Shown piece after piece: positions 8,511-18,044 of a stretch of DNA of 64,000 nt. This DNA is from Isosphaeraceae bacterium. Lineage in GTDB: Bacteria > Planctomycetota > Planctomycetia > Isosphaerales > Isosphaeraceae. Position numbers and translations under genes: made by a program. How positions within the stretch are numbered: position 1 is the first letter of the stretch; each line of letters begins with the position of its first letter. Under the pieces are notes generated by a model. That model saw only the letters and a list, made by a program, of their open reading frames with translations. It made no database searches and was not told where the DNA came from. The stretch spans positions 434,001 to 498,000 of the forward strand of contig BPJS01000001.1 in assembly GCA_026004735.1 (NCBI GenBank), given 5' to 3'.

Positions 8511-9326
8511 TCAGGAGTGGTCAGCCGTCGGGGCGGGGCGGCCGTAGGGGCGGCGACGGGGCGGCTGCTGGTCGCGGGGGGTGATCATTTCCTTTTTGGA
8601 GGTATTGACGATGTCGCCCATGCCGGCTTGGATGGCGGCGGTCAGGGCGGCGATCGCCTGTTTTTCCGGGAGGTTGAGGTAGTCGCGGACTTCGATGGGC
8701 GGGTACGCCTCGGCGCCGGCACCGCTGCGGAACTTGGGTTTGAGTTGACTGTAGCGAATCCGCACGGGGACGATCCGCACGGGCTGATCCGGGATCTCGC
8801 GTTGGACCTTGAGGGCGATCCAGGCTGTACCGGGTCGGAGCGGGTGAACCTGGTTGGGCGGATAGTAGTAGATTGAGCCTTCGGGGAAGATGACCAGGGC
8901 GTTGCGTCCTTCGCGGAGCAGCTCGGCGCAGGCCTTGAGGGTGCCGGGGCTGGGGCGCCGGGTGTTGACCGGGACGGTTCCGAACATCCGCATCATCCAG
9001 CCCTGGAGGCCGACGAACTCGTCGTGCGAGGCCATGAACTGAAGGCCGCGGCGGGTTAGGCAGGCGAGCAAGATTGGATCCCAGCGCGAGCGGTGGACGG
9101 GGGTCAGCAAGACGGGGCCTTGGGTGGGGATGTGATGCTGGCCCCGCATGGTGAGGCGGAAGAAGAAGGGCATGAAGATGGTGTGGATGGGCCGCAGGAG
9201 CACGGCCAGCCAGATGGCCGGGCGCGGGACGTGGGAATCGGACTCGGTCGGGCGATCCCGGCCAGTGGCGGGCGGATCGGCGGCCGGTGGGGTTGTCGCG
9301 CCCTGCTCGGCCGGAGTGATTGACAT
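8511..9326 (-). CDS. plsC: 1-acyl-sn-glycerol-3-phosphate acyltransferase (PlsC family)
   Basis: Acyltransferase that adds the second acyl chain to lysophosphatidic acid in phospholipid synthesis, or a close relative acting on another lipid. The 271-residue protein has the HX4D catalytic motif as HRSRWD (78-83), a substrate-binding region around GTVPVNTRRP (116-125), and FPEGS (147-151), in the correct order and spacing. A hydrophobic stretch (about 38-58) before the catalytic domain probably associates with the inner membrane. The first 35 residues are a Pro/Thr-rich extension and the C-terminus is a basic proline-rich tail, both outside the usual 200-240 residue core. It is transcribed toward the sulfatase-like gene and may share its transcript. 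Confidence 0.88.
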   Translation of the reverse strand: MSITPAEQGATTPPAADPPATGRDRPTESDSHVPRPAIWLAVLLRPIHTIFMPFFFRLTMRGQHHIPTQGPVLLTPVHRSRWDPILLACLTRRGLQFMASHDEFVGLQGWMMRMFGTVPVNTRRPSPGTLKACAELLREGRNALVIFPEGSIYYYPPNQVHPLRPGTAWIALKVQREIPDQPVRIVPVRIRYSQLKPKFRSGAGAEAYPPIEVRDYLNLPEKQAIAALTAAIQAGMGDIVNTSKKEMITPRDQQPPRRRPYGRPAPTADHS

Positions 9327-9440
9327 GGCTGGGTTTGAAAACCGGGTCCACGGAGGGGGGATGGCGGCGGTGCCAGTCTGGAGGGGGTCGGCCAGCGCGT
9401 CAAGCCGGCTCGGCGAACGGCTCCGGGGCGAAGGGGGGGC

Positions 9441-12400
9441 CTAGGGAGCCAGGATCAGGTCGAGCCGAGGTCCGAACCGGCCGGTGCGTTCCTCGCTGCC
9501 GTAGAGCTGCAAGCGGGTGGTGTAGCCCTCGTCGATCGAGCGATCGGGCACGGGCACGAGGGCCAGGCCGTGGTTGGAGGCGGGGTCGCGGAGCCAGCCC
9601 CGGACGGTTTCGGTCAGGTCGAGTCGGATCGCGATCGGGGGGTCGGCGGTGTCGGTTCCCGGGGCGTCAGGCTCGACGACGGTGGTGGCCGCGGGTGGGC
9701 CGCAGTCGTGGGCGGGGTCGAAGGAGCCGGTGGCCCAGTGGCGGCCGGCTGCGGCGTGGTTCCAGGATGCGGCGGCGGCGTCCCAGGGGGTGGTTAGCGG
9801 CAGCGCGTCGAGCCGGGTGCGGCCCTGGGTGCTCGGGTCCCAGACATAGAGGGTCAAGGTGGCCGAATGAAGCCGCTCGGCCTGGATCGGGCCGAGCGCG
9901 GCGGGAGTGAAGGCAACGAGGAACGCGCCGGGGGTCTGGTTTTTGACGAGCGCGTTTTCGCGGCCGAGGGAGGCGAGGGGCTGGTCGGGCCGGGCGGGGT
10001 CGATCAGGGTGTCGCGGACGGCCTGAGGTCCGGCGAGCGTGACGCGGCGTGCTCCGGGTGGTGGAGGGCTGGTCGGGCTGGTGGGGCGGCCGACAAAGCC
10101 GGTGCGGCCGGGGTTGGTGCTGCCGGGTACGGTGCGCGGCTCCAGGCGGGAAGGGTCGCGTGGCGGGGTGCGGAACTCGACGAGCTGGTCGCGGGGAGGT
10201 GGGGCGAGTGCTGAGAGCGCGGCCGCGATCCGGGTGCGGAGGCTCCAGAGGGCGAGCGGGTCGAGCTGGTCGTAGGCGAGGCGTCCGGCGTCCTCGGCGC
10301 CGCCGGCCTCGGTGCCGAGGCGGTGGGCGTCGAGTGAGAGGGCGGCGCGGACGGCCGCGGCGAGCGGTTCGCGGCCGATGGCGGTCGCCTGGCTGGAGAG
10401 GGTCAGCAGTTCGACGTCCTGCTGGCCGCGTCGGAAGGCCTTGAGGCGGATCGACGGTGCGGGCGGCTCGTCCTCGGCGCGGCCGGGGTAGAAGAGGGCC
10501 GTTTCCTCGGCTCTGGTCCAGGCGTCCCGGGTGCCGATGGTCTGCCAGGGCACGACGCCGTCGGCGCCGCGGGTCCAGGCATCGAGGCACCAGGCGACGG
10601 CCTGGAGATTGGGGGCGCCGATCGGATTGGCGCCGCCGTATTCGAGGACGATCTGGTGCTGGCGGGCTTTGCGCTGGCGGATTAGCCGGCCATATTCGCG
10701 GTAGGCGGCGTTGCTGACGACGTTGTAGTCGAGCAGGCCGTCGAGGGCGTCGCGCTGCCACTGAGGGCGGGAGATGTCGGCGCGGAAGACCATGCGGGGG
10801 CCGGCGGCGGGGTCGAGGCCGGCGGCGTGCCAACCTTCGTGCATGGCCGAGCCGAACCAGCGCAAGGCCCAGAAGTCGGTGAAGTTGGCCGGTTCGTCGA
10901 GCAGCCAGGGCGAGCTGCCGCGCGACCAGCCGTTGCGTTTGAAGTCGCACTTGCCGTTGAGGAAGCCCTGAAACAGGGTGAAATGCCAGCCGCGGCTGCG
11001 GGCGTGGTCGGCAAACTGGCGGCTGACCTCGACCAGCGCGGCACGATATTCGGGGGTGAAGGCCAGGTCGGCCCAGTCGTTGCCGTTGTAGTGGGGTTCG
11101 ATAGGCGTCGGCCAGTTTTCGTGGATCGGCAGGTAGAAGCATTCGACGGGCACGCCGCGGCGGGGCAGGTCGGCAAATAGGGAGCCATCGAGCAGAGGAC
11201 CGAAGCGGCGGTCGTATTCGGTCCAGTCGAGACGTCGGCCGTCCCAGACGGGTGCGCAGCCGTCGGCGACGCGTCCGTTCTGGTAATAGGGGACCCGGTT
11301 CAAGACGACCCGGTGGAGGTGCGCGAGCCGGTAGTAGTCGCGCTCGTTGGGCGGCAGCTCGTAGGCGTTCATTTCGGGCAGGAAGCTGAGCCGGTCGGGC
11401 AGGGTTGCGTTCCAGGCGTTCAGCTCGATGGTCAGGTCCAACCGTTCACCTTCGGCGGCCAGGTGCAGAGCGCCGCGGTGGAGGCCCGCTGGGGTATCGT
11501 GGCCGACGTACAGCTCGACGTGGAAGCTTCGCCGCTCGCGGCCGGGCACGTCTGGCCAGCGCGGAGCGCGGTCGAGGGGGAGGACGGGATCGGGAATCCA
11601 GGCATCGCCGGCGGGCACTTCGACGTAGCGTCCGAGCGTGGCCCGGACCCTGGGGGCGGGAATGGTCAGGGTGGCGGTTGCCTGGTTGAGTTCGGCCGAG
11701 GAACCTTCCAGAACGACCTGGAAGGCGACGAACTCGTTGCGGGCGGCGTGGAGGCGGACCCGTCGGTGTGCCGGATCCCAGAGGTGCGGGGCGGCGCCGT
11801 CGAGGGGCGACGGCCCAACGGCGGGCCGGACGTCGAGTTCGTCGAGCACGTGGACGCGGGCCGAACCAAGCTGGGGGACATCGGCTGCGGCGTCGAAGGG
11901 AGGCACGGACAGCGGTGGGAGCGGCGCGGCCGCGACGGGCGTCGGCGGCGGCTCGGGGCGTACGGTCGCGACCGGACGGGGCGGGCCTTCGCCGAGCGTG
12001 ACCGTGAAATACGGGGCATGTTCCGGGCCGGATTCGCGGCTGTGGACGAACCGGTTCGGGAACAGGCGGCGGTCGTAGCGGTCGCCGTCGCGGGTCCATT
12101 CGGTTCCGGTGTCGTCGAAGACGAGCATGCCGAAGGAACGACCGGCGGCGCGGGCTTCGAGGATTGCCGGGTCGACGGGGATGGATTGCCAGCCGTCGGC
12201 GTCGGGGTCGGAGGCGTCGGCCATGCGCCAGAAGGAGCCGGCCTGGCCGAGGATGACCGAGGTGAGGTCGCCGTCTGGCTCGGACCAGGGCGTGCGGGGG
12301 TTGGATCGGAAGCGGAACGAGGCGCCGGGGGCGCCGGGCTGGTAGGTCGGGCTGGCTCCTTCTTCCCAGGGCGCGGCGATGGTGCCGACGGTGACGCGGT

Positions 12401-12659
12401 GGAGCCGCTCGGGTCCGGCGAGCTTCAGGTGGAGCGTGGCGCGCTCGACGCGGCGGCCGCGGAGCGGCGTCGGGTCGATGTCGATCAGAGTCATTTCCTG
12501 GATCGACTTGAGTTTGAGCCTTGGGGCGGCGCCGAGGTTCGCGGTGGCTTCGTTGCCGACGGCCGAGACCCAGGTGTCGCGGGTGATCGGCAGGCGGAGT
12601 TCTTCGGCGGCGCCGGCTGCCGGCACGAAGGCGAGGACCAGGGCGGCAAGAGGGGTCAT
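9441..12659 (-). CDS. Secreted DUF4091 (glycoside-hydrolase-like) protein flanked by DNRLRE-type modules
   Basis: A 1072-residue exported protein; the first 17 residues form a signal peptide ending near AAGAAEE. Residues about 20-230 resemble a DNRLRE-type wall/structural module (DTWVSAVGNEA, then ATLHLKL). A Pro-rich linker follows, then a beta domain and a TIM-barrel-like region with blocks such as EMNAYELPPNERDY and CFYLPIHENWP. Next comes the DUF4091 region with VLEYGGANPIGAP and GVVPWQTIG. A second DNRLRE-like module (ATLTLYVW, AAASWNHA) occupies the last 220 or so residues. DUF4091 proteins are related to GH123-type beta-N-acetylgalactosaminidases, but I cannot assign catalytic acids or a substrate. 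The ATG was chosen because it begins a clean signal peptide. The gene lies 22 bases after the Kup stop. Confidence 0.85.
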   Translation of the reverse strand: MTPLAALVLAFVPAAGAAEELRLPITRDTWVSAVGNEATANLGAAPRLKLKSIQEMTLIDIDPTPLRGRRVERATLHLKLAGPERLHRVTVGTIAAPWEEGASPTYQPGAPGASFRFRSNPRTPWSEPDGDLTSVILGQAGSFWRMADASDPDADGWQSIPVDPAILEARAAGRSFGMLVFDDTGTEWTRDGDRYDRRLFPNRFVHSRESGPEHAPYFTVTLGEGPPRPVATVRPEPPPTPVAAAPLPPLSVPPFDAAADVPQLGSARVHVLDELDVRPAVGPSPLDGAAPHLWDPAHRRVRLHAARNEFVAFQVVLEGSSAELNQATATLTIPAPRVRATLGRYVEVPAGDAWIPDPVLPLDRAPRWPDVPGRERRSFHVELYVGHDTPAGLHRGALHLAAEGERLDLTIELNAWNATLPDRLSFLPEMNAYELPPNERDYYRLAHLHRVVLNRVPYYQNGRVADGCAPVWDGRRLDWTEYDRRFGPLLDGSLFADLPRRGVPVECFYLPIHENWPTPIEPHYNGNDWADLAFTPEYRAALVEVSRQFADHARSRGWHFTLFQGFLNGKCDFKRNGWSRGSSPWLLDEPANFTDFWALRWFGSAMHEGWHAAGLDPAAGPRMVFRADISRPQWQRDALDGLLDYNVVSNAAYREYGRLIRQRKARQHQIVLEYGGANPIGAPNLQAVAWCLDAWTRGADGVVPWQTIGTRDAWTRAEETALFYPGRAEDEPPAPSIRLKAFRRGQQDVELLTLSSQATAIGREPLAAAVRAALSLDAHRLGTEAGGAEDAGRLAYDQLDPLALWSLRTRIAAALSALAPPPRDQLVEFRTPPRDPSRLEPRTVPGSTNPGRTGFVGRPTSPTSPPPPGARRVTLAGPQAVRDTLIDPARPDQPLASLGRENALVKNQTPGAFLVAFTPAALGPIQAERLHSATLTLYVWDPSTQGRTRLDALPLTTPWDAAAASWNHAAAGRHWATGSFDPAHDCGPPAATTVVEPDAPGTDTADPPIAIRLDLTETVRGWLRDPASNHGLALVPVPDRSIDEGYTTRLQLYGSEERTGRFGPRLDLILAP

Positions 12660-12681
12660 CCGGCGGCTCCAGCGCGGCGGC

Positions 12682-14928
12682 TCAGGCCGGTGCGGGGCGG
12701 GCGGTGGCGGCGGGGACGGGTGGCCCGGGGTCGGAGATTTCCAGCTCGGGCAGGGAAACCTCGACGCCGGCGCGGGAGAAGACGACGGGGATGATCTCCT
12801 TGGAGACGCCAGCGTCGAAGCCGAGACCAAGGAAGCGGTGGGCGGGTGTGGAGATGTCGAGCACGAAGCGGAAGAAGACGGCCTTGATCCAGTCGAGGGT
12901 GGGCAGGTCGTCGGCGACGAGGATTTCCTCCTCGCCGACCTCGATGATCCAGCGTTCGGAGGGGATGTGGATTTCGCCGCGTTGTTGGAGTTCGCGGAGG
13001 GCGCCGCGGATGTCGGGTTGCTCGAGGTAGCCATAGGTGCCGATGACCGAGACGATTTTGGGACCGAGGTCGACGACCTCGAAGCGGTTGGCCAGGTTGG
13101 CCTCGGCCACCGAGAGTTGGCGGGCGTGGAAGAAGGTGATGTGGGCGGGCAGGACGCCGTATTTTTTCAGGAAGATGCGGGTGGTGACGGGGACGTAGTC
13201 GTCGACCGAGCGGATGGGCCGCGAGACCAGGAAGACAAAGGCCCGGTCGCTTTCGACCAGGCGGCGGCGGCCCTGGACGAGCATGCGGGCATGGGGGAGG
13301 TTTTCGGCGATCGAGACGTTGATCTCCTCGACCATCTCGCGGAGCGCGACCAGCCATTCGATGCGTTTGCCGCCGCGGACCCCGTAGTTGTAGAAGGCTT
13401 GCGCCAGCCGCGCCCGGCCCCATTGCCAGGTGATCATGATCGAGACCAGGACCACACCCACCAGGACCGGGAAATAGCCGCCGCTGAAGAATTTGAGCAG
13501 GGTGCTGCCGAAGAGCAGCAAGTCGACGGCCAGGATCGGCAGGCAGACGGCGAGCACAAGCAGGGGCCGCCAGCCCCAGCGATAATAGGCGACGGCGGCG
13601 AAGGTGAGCGTCGTGATGCCCATGGTGCCGGTGACCGCGATGCCGTAGGCTCCGGCCAGGTTGCCGGCGGTGCGGAACAAAAGGGTGATGGCCACGCAGC
13701 CGGCGAACATGGTCCAGTTGACGGCCGGGATGTAGACTTGCCCCTCGGCTTCCCGGCTGGTATAGCGAACGCCAAACCGGGGGCTGAAGCCGAGCGCGAT
13801 CGCCTGTTTGACGATCGAGAACATGCCGGTAATCAGCGCCTGGGAGGCGATGAACGCGGCGATGGCCGAGATCGCCGTATCGACCATCAGCAGGGCCTGA
13901 TCGGCGGCGGGGTGGCCAAGGCGTGGAGTCAGGGCGTAGAAGGTGTTGGCGCGGGGCGGGACGCCACGCTCGAGCAGGTTGGCCACCTGACCGGCGTAGT
14001 TGAGGGCCAGACAGGGCAGGACCAGGCCAAACCAGGAGTACATGACGGGACGACGGCCGGAGTCGCGGGGATCGACCGACTGGCCCTCGCCGACCTCGCG
14101 CTCGCCGCGGCGGGTGAAGTGGCCGATGTCGGCATACTTGGCCTCGCCGCCGGTGATGGCCAGCACGACCAGTCCCAGCAAGACGAACGGCCCGAGGCCG
14201 GGAAATTCGCCGAGCAGGCCGATCGCGTAGGCGGGGTTGATTGCCTCGAAGACGTCCGGCCGCTGGGCGATCCAGGGCAGGGCCTTCAGCGCGATCCAGG
14301 GGAACCAGATCCCCATCATGAACCAGCCAAAGAAACCGCCGACGCGGCTGGTTCCCCGCCACTGGGCCTTGAACAGGACGAAGAGGCTGACGATCGTGGC
14401 GACGATCGCCCAGAATTCGCCGAGCGGCTCGTAGGCGCCGAGCATGCTGATCGGCGGCGTGATCACCCCGTCGGCCGCGAGCAAACCGCCGGCGGCGACC
14501 ACGAGATAGCCGAGCAGCCCAAAGCCGACGATCTTGCCCGTGTAGCCCTTGAGCAGGCCCCAGAGGGCAAAGGTGCCGCCCTCGCCGCGGTTGTCGGCCC
14601 GCATGATCAGCAGGTCGTATTTGACGGTCAGGAAGATCAAGGCCCAGTAGACGAGGCTCAAGGCTCCCAGGGCCTCGTGCCGCTCGACCAGGTGGCCGCC
14701 GCCCTCGATCAGCGTCCGGACCTGGGCATGGTCCAGGCCGTGGTGCTTCAGCGCGACGATCTCGCGCGTCAGCTCCATGATCGTGTAGAGGACCGACGTG
14801 CCGATATCGCCGTAGACGGTCCCGGTGGCCTCGCGAATTCGGGTCAGGAGGGAGGCATGGCCGTGACTGTGAGGATCCGTGCCGGGACGTGCCGACCGGG
14901 ACGGCGCGGAAGCAGTAGACTCGGTCAC
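12682..14928 (-). CDS. kup: Kup-family potassium uptake permease
   Basis: Inner-membrane proton-coupled K+ transporter. The signature GDIGTSVLYTI lies near the N-terminus, followed by about twelve hydrophobic segments, LLIMRADNRGEGG in the early conserved loop, and a hydrophilic C-terminal domain of about 250 residues ending in a Pro/Ala-rich tail. The start is uncertain: the frame stays open for 85 codons upstream without Kup-like sequence and with no internal ATG, so I chose the GTG that gives VTESTASAP and a 748-residue product, within the family range of about 620-780. The DUF4091 gene follows on the same strand, but the two have no obvious functional link. Confidence 0.9.
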   Translation of the reverse strand: MTESTASAPSRSARPGTDPHSHGHASLLTRIREATGTVYGDIGTSVLYTIMELTREIVALKHHGLDHAQVRTLIEGGGHLVERHEALGALSLVYWALIFLTVKYDLLIMRADNRGEGGTFALWGLLKGYTGKIVGFGLLGYLVVAAGGLLAADGVITPPISMLGAYEPLGEFWAIVATIVSLFVLFKAQWRGTSRVGGFFGWFMMGIWFPWIALKALPWIAQRPDVFEAINPAYAIGLLGEFPGLGPFVLLGLVVLAITGGEAKYADIGHFTRRGEREVGEGQSVDPRDSGRRPVMYSWFGLVLPCLALNYAGQVANLLERGVPPRANTFYALTPRLGHPAADQALLMVDTAISAIAAFIASQALITGMFSIVKQAIALGFSPRFGVRYTSREAEGQVYIPAVNWTMFAGCVAITLLFRTAGNLAGAYGIAVTGTMGITTLTFAAVAYYRWGWRPLLVLAVCLPILAVDLLLFGSTLLKFFSGGYFPVLVGVVLVSIMITWQWGRARLAQAFYNYGVRGGKRIEWLVALREMVEEINVSIAENLPHARMLVQGRRRLVESDRAFVFLVSRPIRSVDDYVPVTTRIFLKKYGVLPAHITFFHARQLSVAEANLANRFEVVDLGPKIVSVIGTYGYLEQPDIRGALRELQQRGEIHIPSERWIIEVGEEEILVADDLPTLDWIKAVFFRFVLDISTPAHRFLGLGFDAGVSKEIIPVVFSRAGVEVSLPELEISDPGPPVPAATARPAPA

Positions 14929-15228
14929 GGGCAGAGCGACTCCAGGCGATCGGAGGGAGGACCCGGCGGCCCGCCTTGAACGAACCGGCTCACGGCATCG
15001 CGTACAGAATAACCGCCGCTTCCGCACTGAGATAGGCAGCAACGCGACTCGGCTGCCGGGGGTCGCCTCGGGGCAGTCCGCAGGCCCTAGCGGGCAGCCC
15101 GCGCGGGCCAGATCCGCGCTGGGGGAGTGATCCCGGCGGTGCGATTCTGGCCGGGGAGGGGCCGGTTCGCTGGCCCGCGCCACACTGGGGCCTTCGGCAT
15201 GGCCCGGATCGGGCGCGCGCGGAGGCCG
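14929..15228. other. Upstream region of kup; nothing further recognised
   Basis: Three hundred bases between the kup start and the stop of a small gene on the same strand. The open frame of kup extends through it without family similarity. I looked for a riboswitch-like or strongly paired structure and did not see one. It probably holds the kup promoter and leader. Confidence 0.4.
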
Positions 15229-15582
15229 TTATGGAGAGGGTGGGGGGTCGTCCGGGCGCTGAAGCCGCCTCATCATCCGCCCGGGCTTACGAGGTAGCCG
15301 TGAGCGGCCGAATTCCGGCAACCGGGGTGCGAACTGGGGCATCGTCAGGACCGTCGCAATCGCTTCCTCGAGCAGGATGGCGACCAGCATCCGGTTGCCG
15401 TAGGCGGCGAGCACGGCGACCGCACCGTTGCGGGGGTTGCGGCCCAAGCGTCGGGTGCGGGCCAGGCAGGCCCGCAGGGCGGGCTCGGCGGTCTGGGGGT
15501 CGCCGGTGTGGAACCGCTCGATAAAGCGCTCCAGCGCATGCTGGGTCAGCCGCGCCTGGCTGTAGTCGCGCTGGCCTTTCAT
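15229..15582 (-). CDS. Small conserved-looking protein of unknown function
   Basis: A 117-residue basic protein. The first two thirds look like a compact alpha/beta domain: LTQHALERFIERFH (12-25), a mid helix with ALRACLARTRRLG, and a hydrophobic strand pair NRMLVAILLEEAIATVLTM (63-81). The end is a disordered Arg/Pro tail. There is no signal peptide or membrane segment. The opening HALERFIER pattern resembles short planctomycete hypothetical proteins and some phage-like domains, but I cannot name a family. Codon use matches the neighbours. The ribosome binding site is weak. Confidence 0.6.
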   Translation of the reverse strand: MKGQRDYSQARLTQHALERFIERFHTGDPQTAEPALRACLARTRRLGRNPRNGAVAVLAAYGNRMLVAILLEEAIATVLTMPQFAPRLPEFGRSRLPRKPGRMMRRLQRPDDPPPSP

Positions 15583-15686
15583 CGTGGTCGTGCCGGTGGA
15601 TAGCCGGAGGGCCGATGATCGCGGCCGGTACGCGGCCGACGCCGGAGTGTGGGGGGCGTGGGTTGCTCAGCCGATCGGCAGGCGGG

Positions 15687-15714
15687 GCGGCTTCGGTTTC
15701 CAGGCCGAAGCCGC
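15687..15714 (-). terminator. Hairpin downstream of the ThuA gene, terminator-like
   Basis: A perfect 10-bp inverted repeat, GCGGCTTCGG and CCGAAGCCGC, with an 8-base loop. It lies 87 bases beyond the stop of the ThuA gene in its direction of transcription and before the small unknown gene. There is no T run after it, so it is a structure candidate rather than a classical intrinsic terminator. Confidence 0.35.
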
Positions 15715-15801
15715 TTCGTGGAAACGTCCGGGCGCGCGATCTGGGGGCGTAGGTGGATTCTGAGGCCGCAACGGCGTTGATGGGTGGGCGATCGATGGGG
15801 G

Positions 15802-16572
15802 TCAATCGACCTGGCCGGTGGCCGCCCATTCCACGCCCCGGCGCATCCACTCCTGGAGCATGGGGTCGGAGAGCGCCTCGACGTCGTGACCGAGGGCGTT
15901 GTGGTACACCCGGCCCTTGCCGTAGGTGTTGACCCAGATGACCGGCTCGTCCTTGCCGGTGCCTTTTTCCTTGGCGGGGTCGGAATAGGCGGTGGCCAGG
16001 ACGATGTTGCCCTCGATCATTTTGGAGTTCTGGTAGAGTTCGTCGATCGTGTGGGTGAATTCGGCGGGGAGACCGCGGGCGATGGGGTGGTCGGGTGCGA
16101 CGGTTTTGACGGTGAAGACGTGTTTGGGGCCGTGGAAGCCCTGGGTGCGCCAGCCGCCGGCGATCAGGCGTTCGTACTCCGGCCAATCGGTGAAGGCGCT
16201 GGAGGCGAAGTGGTAGACGACCAGCCCCTTACCATTTCGGACGGCGTCGAGGAGGGCTTGTCGGTTGGCGTCGGTCCATTTGGTCTCGGGGGTGGGTCTG
16301 GTTTCCTTGTAGTTGAGCAGGAGGACGTCGTAACGAGCGAGGTTTTCGGGGGTGAGGTCTTTGGCGGGGGTGGTCGTGACGGTGACGTCGATGTGGCCGC
16401 CCTGTTCGAGGAATTGTTCGAGGGAGGCGGTGGTGGCTTTCCAGTCGTGGCCGTGGTCGCCGGTGATGATCAGGCACTTGATCGGATCGTGGCCGATGGG
16501 GGCGGCGGTAGCGGCGTTGAGGGCAACAAGCCCGGCGGTCAAGGCGCCGAGGAGGCTGGTGCGGCGGATCAT
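15802..16572 (-). CDS. ThuA-domain protein (trehalose-utilisation-like), exported
   Basis: A 256-residue protein with an N-terminal signal peptide (MIRRTSLLGALTAGLVALNA), so probably periplasmic. The ThuA fold (class I glutamine amidotransferase-like) shows as LIITGDHGHDW (34-44), YDVLLLNYKE (81-90), GKGLVVYHFASSAF (114-127) and a late GRVYHNALGHD block. ThuA proteins are linked to disaccharide use in rhizobia and are abundant in planctomycetes; their exact reaction is not settled, so the role is left open. The ATG is preceded by GGAG at good spacing. It lies 152 bases downstream of the dehydrogenase gene on the same strand. Confidence 0.85.
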   Translation of the reverse strand: MIRRTSLLGALTAGLVALNAATAAPIGHDPIKCLIITGDHGHDWKATTASLEQFLEQGGHIDVTVTTTPAKDLTPENLARYDVLLLNYKETRPTPETKWTDANRQALLDAVRNGKGLVVYHFASSAFTDWPEYERLIAGGWRTQGFHGPKHVFTVKTVAPDHPIARGLPAEFTHTIDELYQNSKMIEGNIVLATAYSDPAKEKGTGKDEPVIWVNTYGKGRVYHNALGHDVEALSDPMLQEWMRRGVEWAATGQVD

Positions 16573-16724
16573 GGTCGCAGCTCCGAGGCGGTGCGGACAG
16601 GATCAGGGCAGCCGGTCGGGCCGCCTGGCTCAGATGAGCCGTTGGAGATTCAGCCTACAGTCGGGGCCGGCGTAAGGCGAGGCAGTGGCGGCCGGTGGGG
16701 GGCGTGGGCGAGCGGGTGGGGCCG

Positions 16725-17756
16725 TCAGCCGACGGGTTCGAGGCGGGATCGGATTTCGGCGGCGACGGCGGCGGTGAAGCTGGTGGTGGATTCGGAGCCG
16801 CCGAGGTCGCGGGTGCGGACGCCGCGGCGGAGCAGGTCGAGCGTGCTGTCCTTGAGGACCTGGGCGATGCCGGTTTCGCCGAGTTGGGCCAGCAGCAAGG
16901 CCAGCGCCAGGAAGATGGCGGTGGGGTTGGCGCGGTTTTGGCCGGCGATGTCGGGGGCGGTGCCGTGGGCGGCGTCGAACAGGGCGACGCGGACGACGCC
17001 GGAGGCGTCGAAGGCCAGATTGGCGCTGGCGCCGATGCCGAGGCTGCCGGCCAGGCCGCAGGCCATGTCGGAGAGGAAGTCGCCGTATTCGTTGAGGACC
17101 AGCACGATCTGGAATTTGTCGGGGGCCATGATGATCTTGGCCAGCAGGGCGTCGAACAGCTCAACGTTGTGTTCGACCTCGGGGAACTGGGCGGCGACCT
17201 CGTTGGTGACGCGTTCGAAGAGGCCGTCGGTGGCCTTCTGGATGGTGTATTTGGAGGCGCTAGTGACCCGGCGGCCAACCTTGCGGGCCAGGGTGAAGGC
17301 GTAGCGGGCGGCCTCGAGGACGGCCTGCCGCTCCACGATGCGGAGGCTGACGGCGCCATCGTTGCCGATCATGCGGCCGGGATCATCGTAGGTGCCGCCG
17401 GTGGCGATGCGGACGATGTCCAGGTCGAGATCGCGGCGGAAGTTGGTGGGGACGCCGGGGATGGTCGTGACCGGGCGGTGAATGACCGAGAGGTTGAGGC
17501 GGCGGCGGAGGACCTGGTTGGGGGATTCCTCGGCGGTGATGGTCGGGTATTTGAGGGCGACGCCGTTGGCCAGGATCGAGGCGACGGCCTGGTCGTAGAC
17601 GGCGTCGCGGGCTGCGCGGCGATTTTCCAGGCTGAGATCGACTGGCTCGAAGCACAGGTCGAGCGGCAAGGCTTCGGCCAGGGTGTGGACGGCTTGACTC
17701 AGCTCGGCGCCGATCCCGTCGCCCAGCAGTTCGGTGACCCGGTAGGTCGGCCGCAT
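16725..17756 (-). CDS. Isocitrate/isopropylmalate dehydrogenase family protein (NAD-type)
   Basis: Decarboxylating beta-hydroxyacid dehydrogenase of 343 residues, within the length range of NAD-dependent isocitrate and 3-isopropylmalate dehydrogenases. Visible family features are GDGIGAELSQAV (12-23) at the N-terminus, the substrate-binding Arg in NQVLRRRLNLSVIHRP, KYTIQKATDGLF with the catalytic Lys region, a metal-binding Asp region YGDFLSDMACGLAG, and the cofactor loop HGTAPDIAGQNRANPTA. Use in the TCA cycle or in leucine synthesis cannot be told apart here; no leuC/leuD neighbour is present, which favours isocitrate dehydrogenase. The ATG is preceded by AGGAG at 6 bases, a strong site. 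The larger upstream open frame is a shadow. Confidence 0.85.
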   Translation of the reverse strand: MRPTYRVTELLGDGIGAELSQAVHTLAEALPLDLCFEPVDLSLENRRAARDAVYDQAVASILANGVALKYPTITAEESPNQVLRRRLNLSVIHRPVTTIPGVPTNFRRDLDLDIVRIATGGTYDDPGRMIGNDGAVSLRIVERQAVLEAARYAFTLARKVGRRVTSASKYTIQKATDGLFERVTNEVAAQFPEVEHNVELFDALLAKIIMAPDKFQIVLVLNEYGDFLSDMACGLAGSLGIGASANLAFDASGVVRVALFDAAHGTAPDIAGQNRANPTAIFLALALLLAQLGETGIAQVLKDSTLDLLRRGVRTRDLGGSESTTSFTAAVAAEIRSRLEPVG

Positions 17757-18044
17757 CGCTCGATCGCTCCTGGCCAGCCCGGGACCGCCCGGGATGCGGG
17801 CGTGGCCGGGGCGGACACGTGCCGAATTGTACGGAAGGGCCGGGGGGGTCACAACCACGCGGTTGCGCGGGCCGTCTGATCGGCGCAACCGGACGATTTT
17901 GCGGACCGCGGCTTGGCCAGGTTGCGGAAAAGGGGGTAAGATAGGACGATACAACTGTTCGAGACTGCCGGGAATCGGCGCATCGCGTCCGGCCGGTCGC
18001 TCCAGGTCGATCGCCGCCGTCCAACGCTGCCGGGAGCCTGCCTG

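Noticed and set aside
12379..14979. Very long (866-residue) plus-strand open frame over the DUF4091 and kup genes
   Set aside because: It is antisense to two confident genes. Its translation is acidic and Gln/Asp-rich without domains, as expected of a shadow frame in 70% GC DNA.
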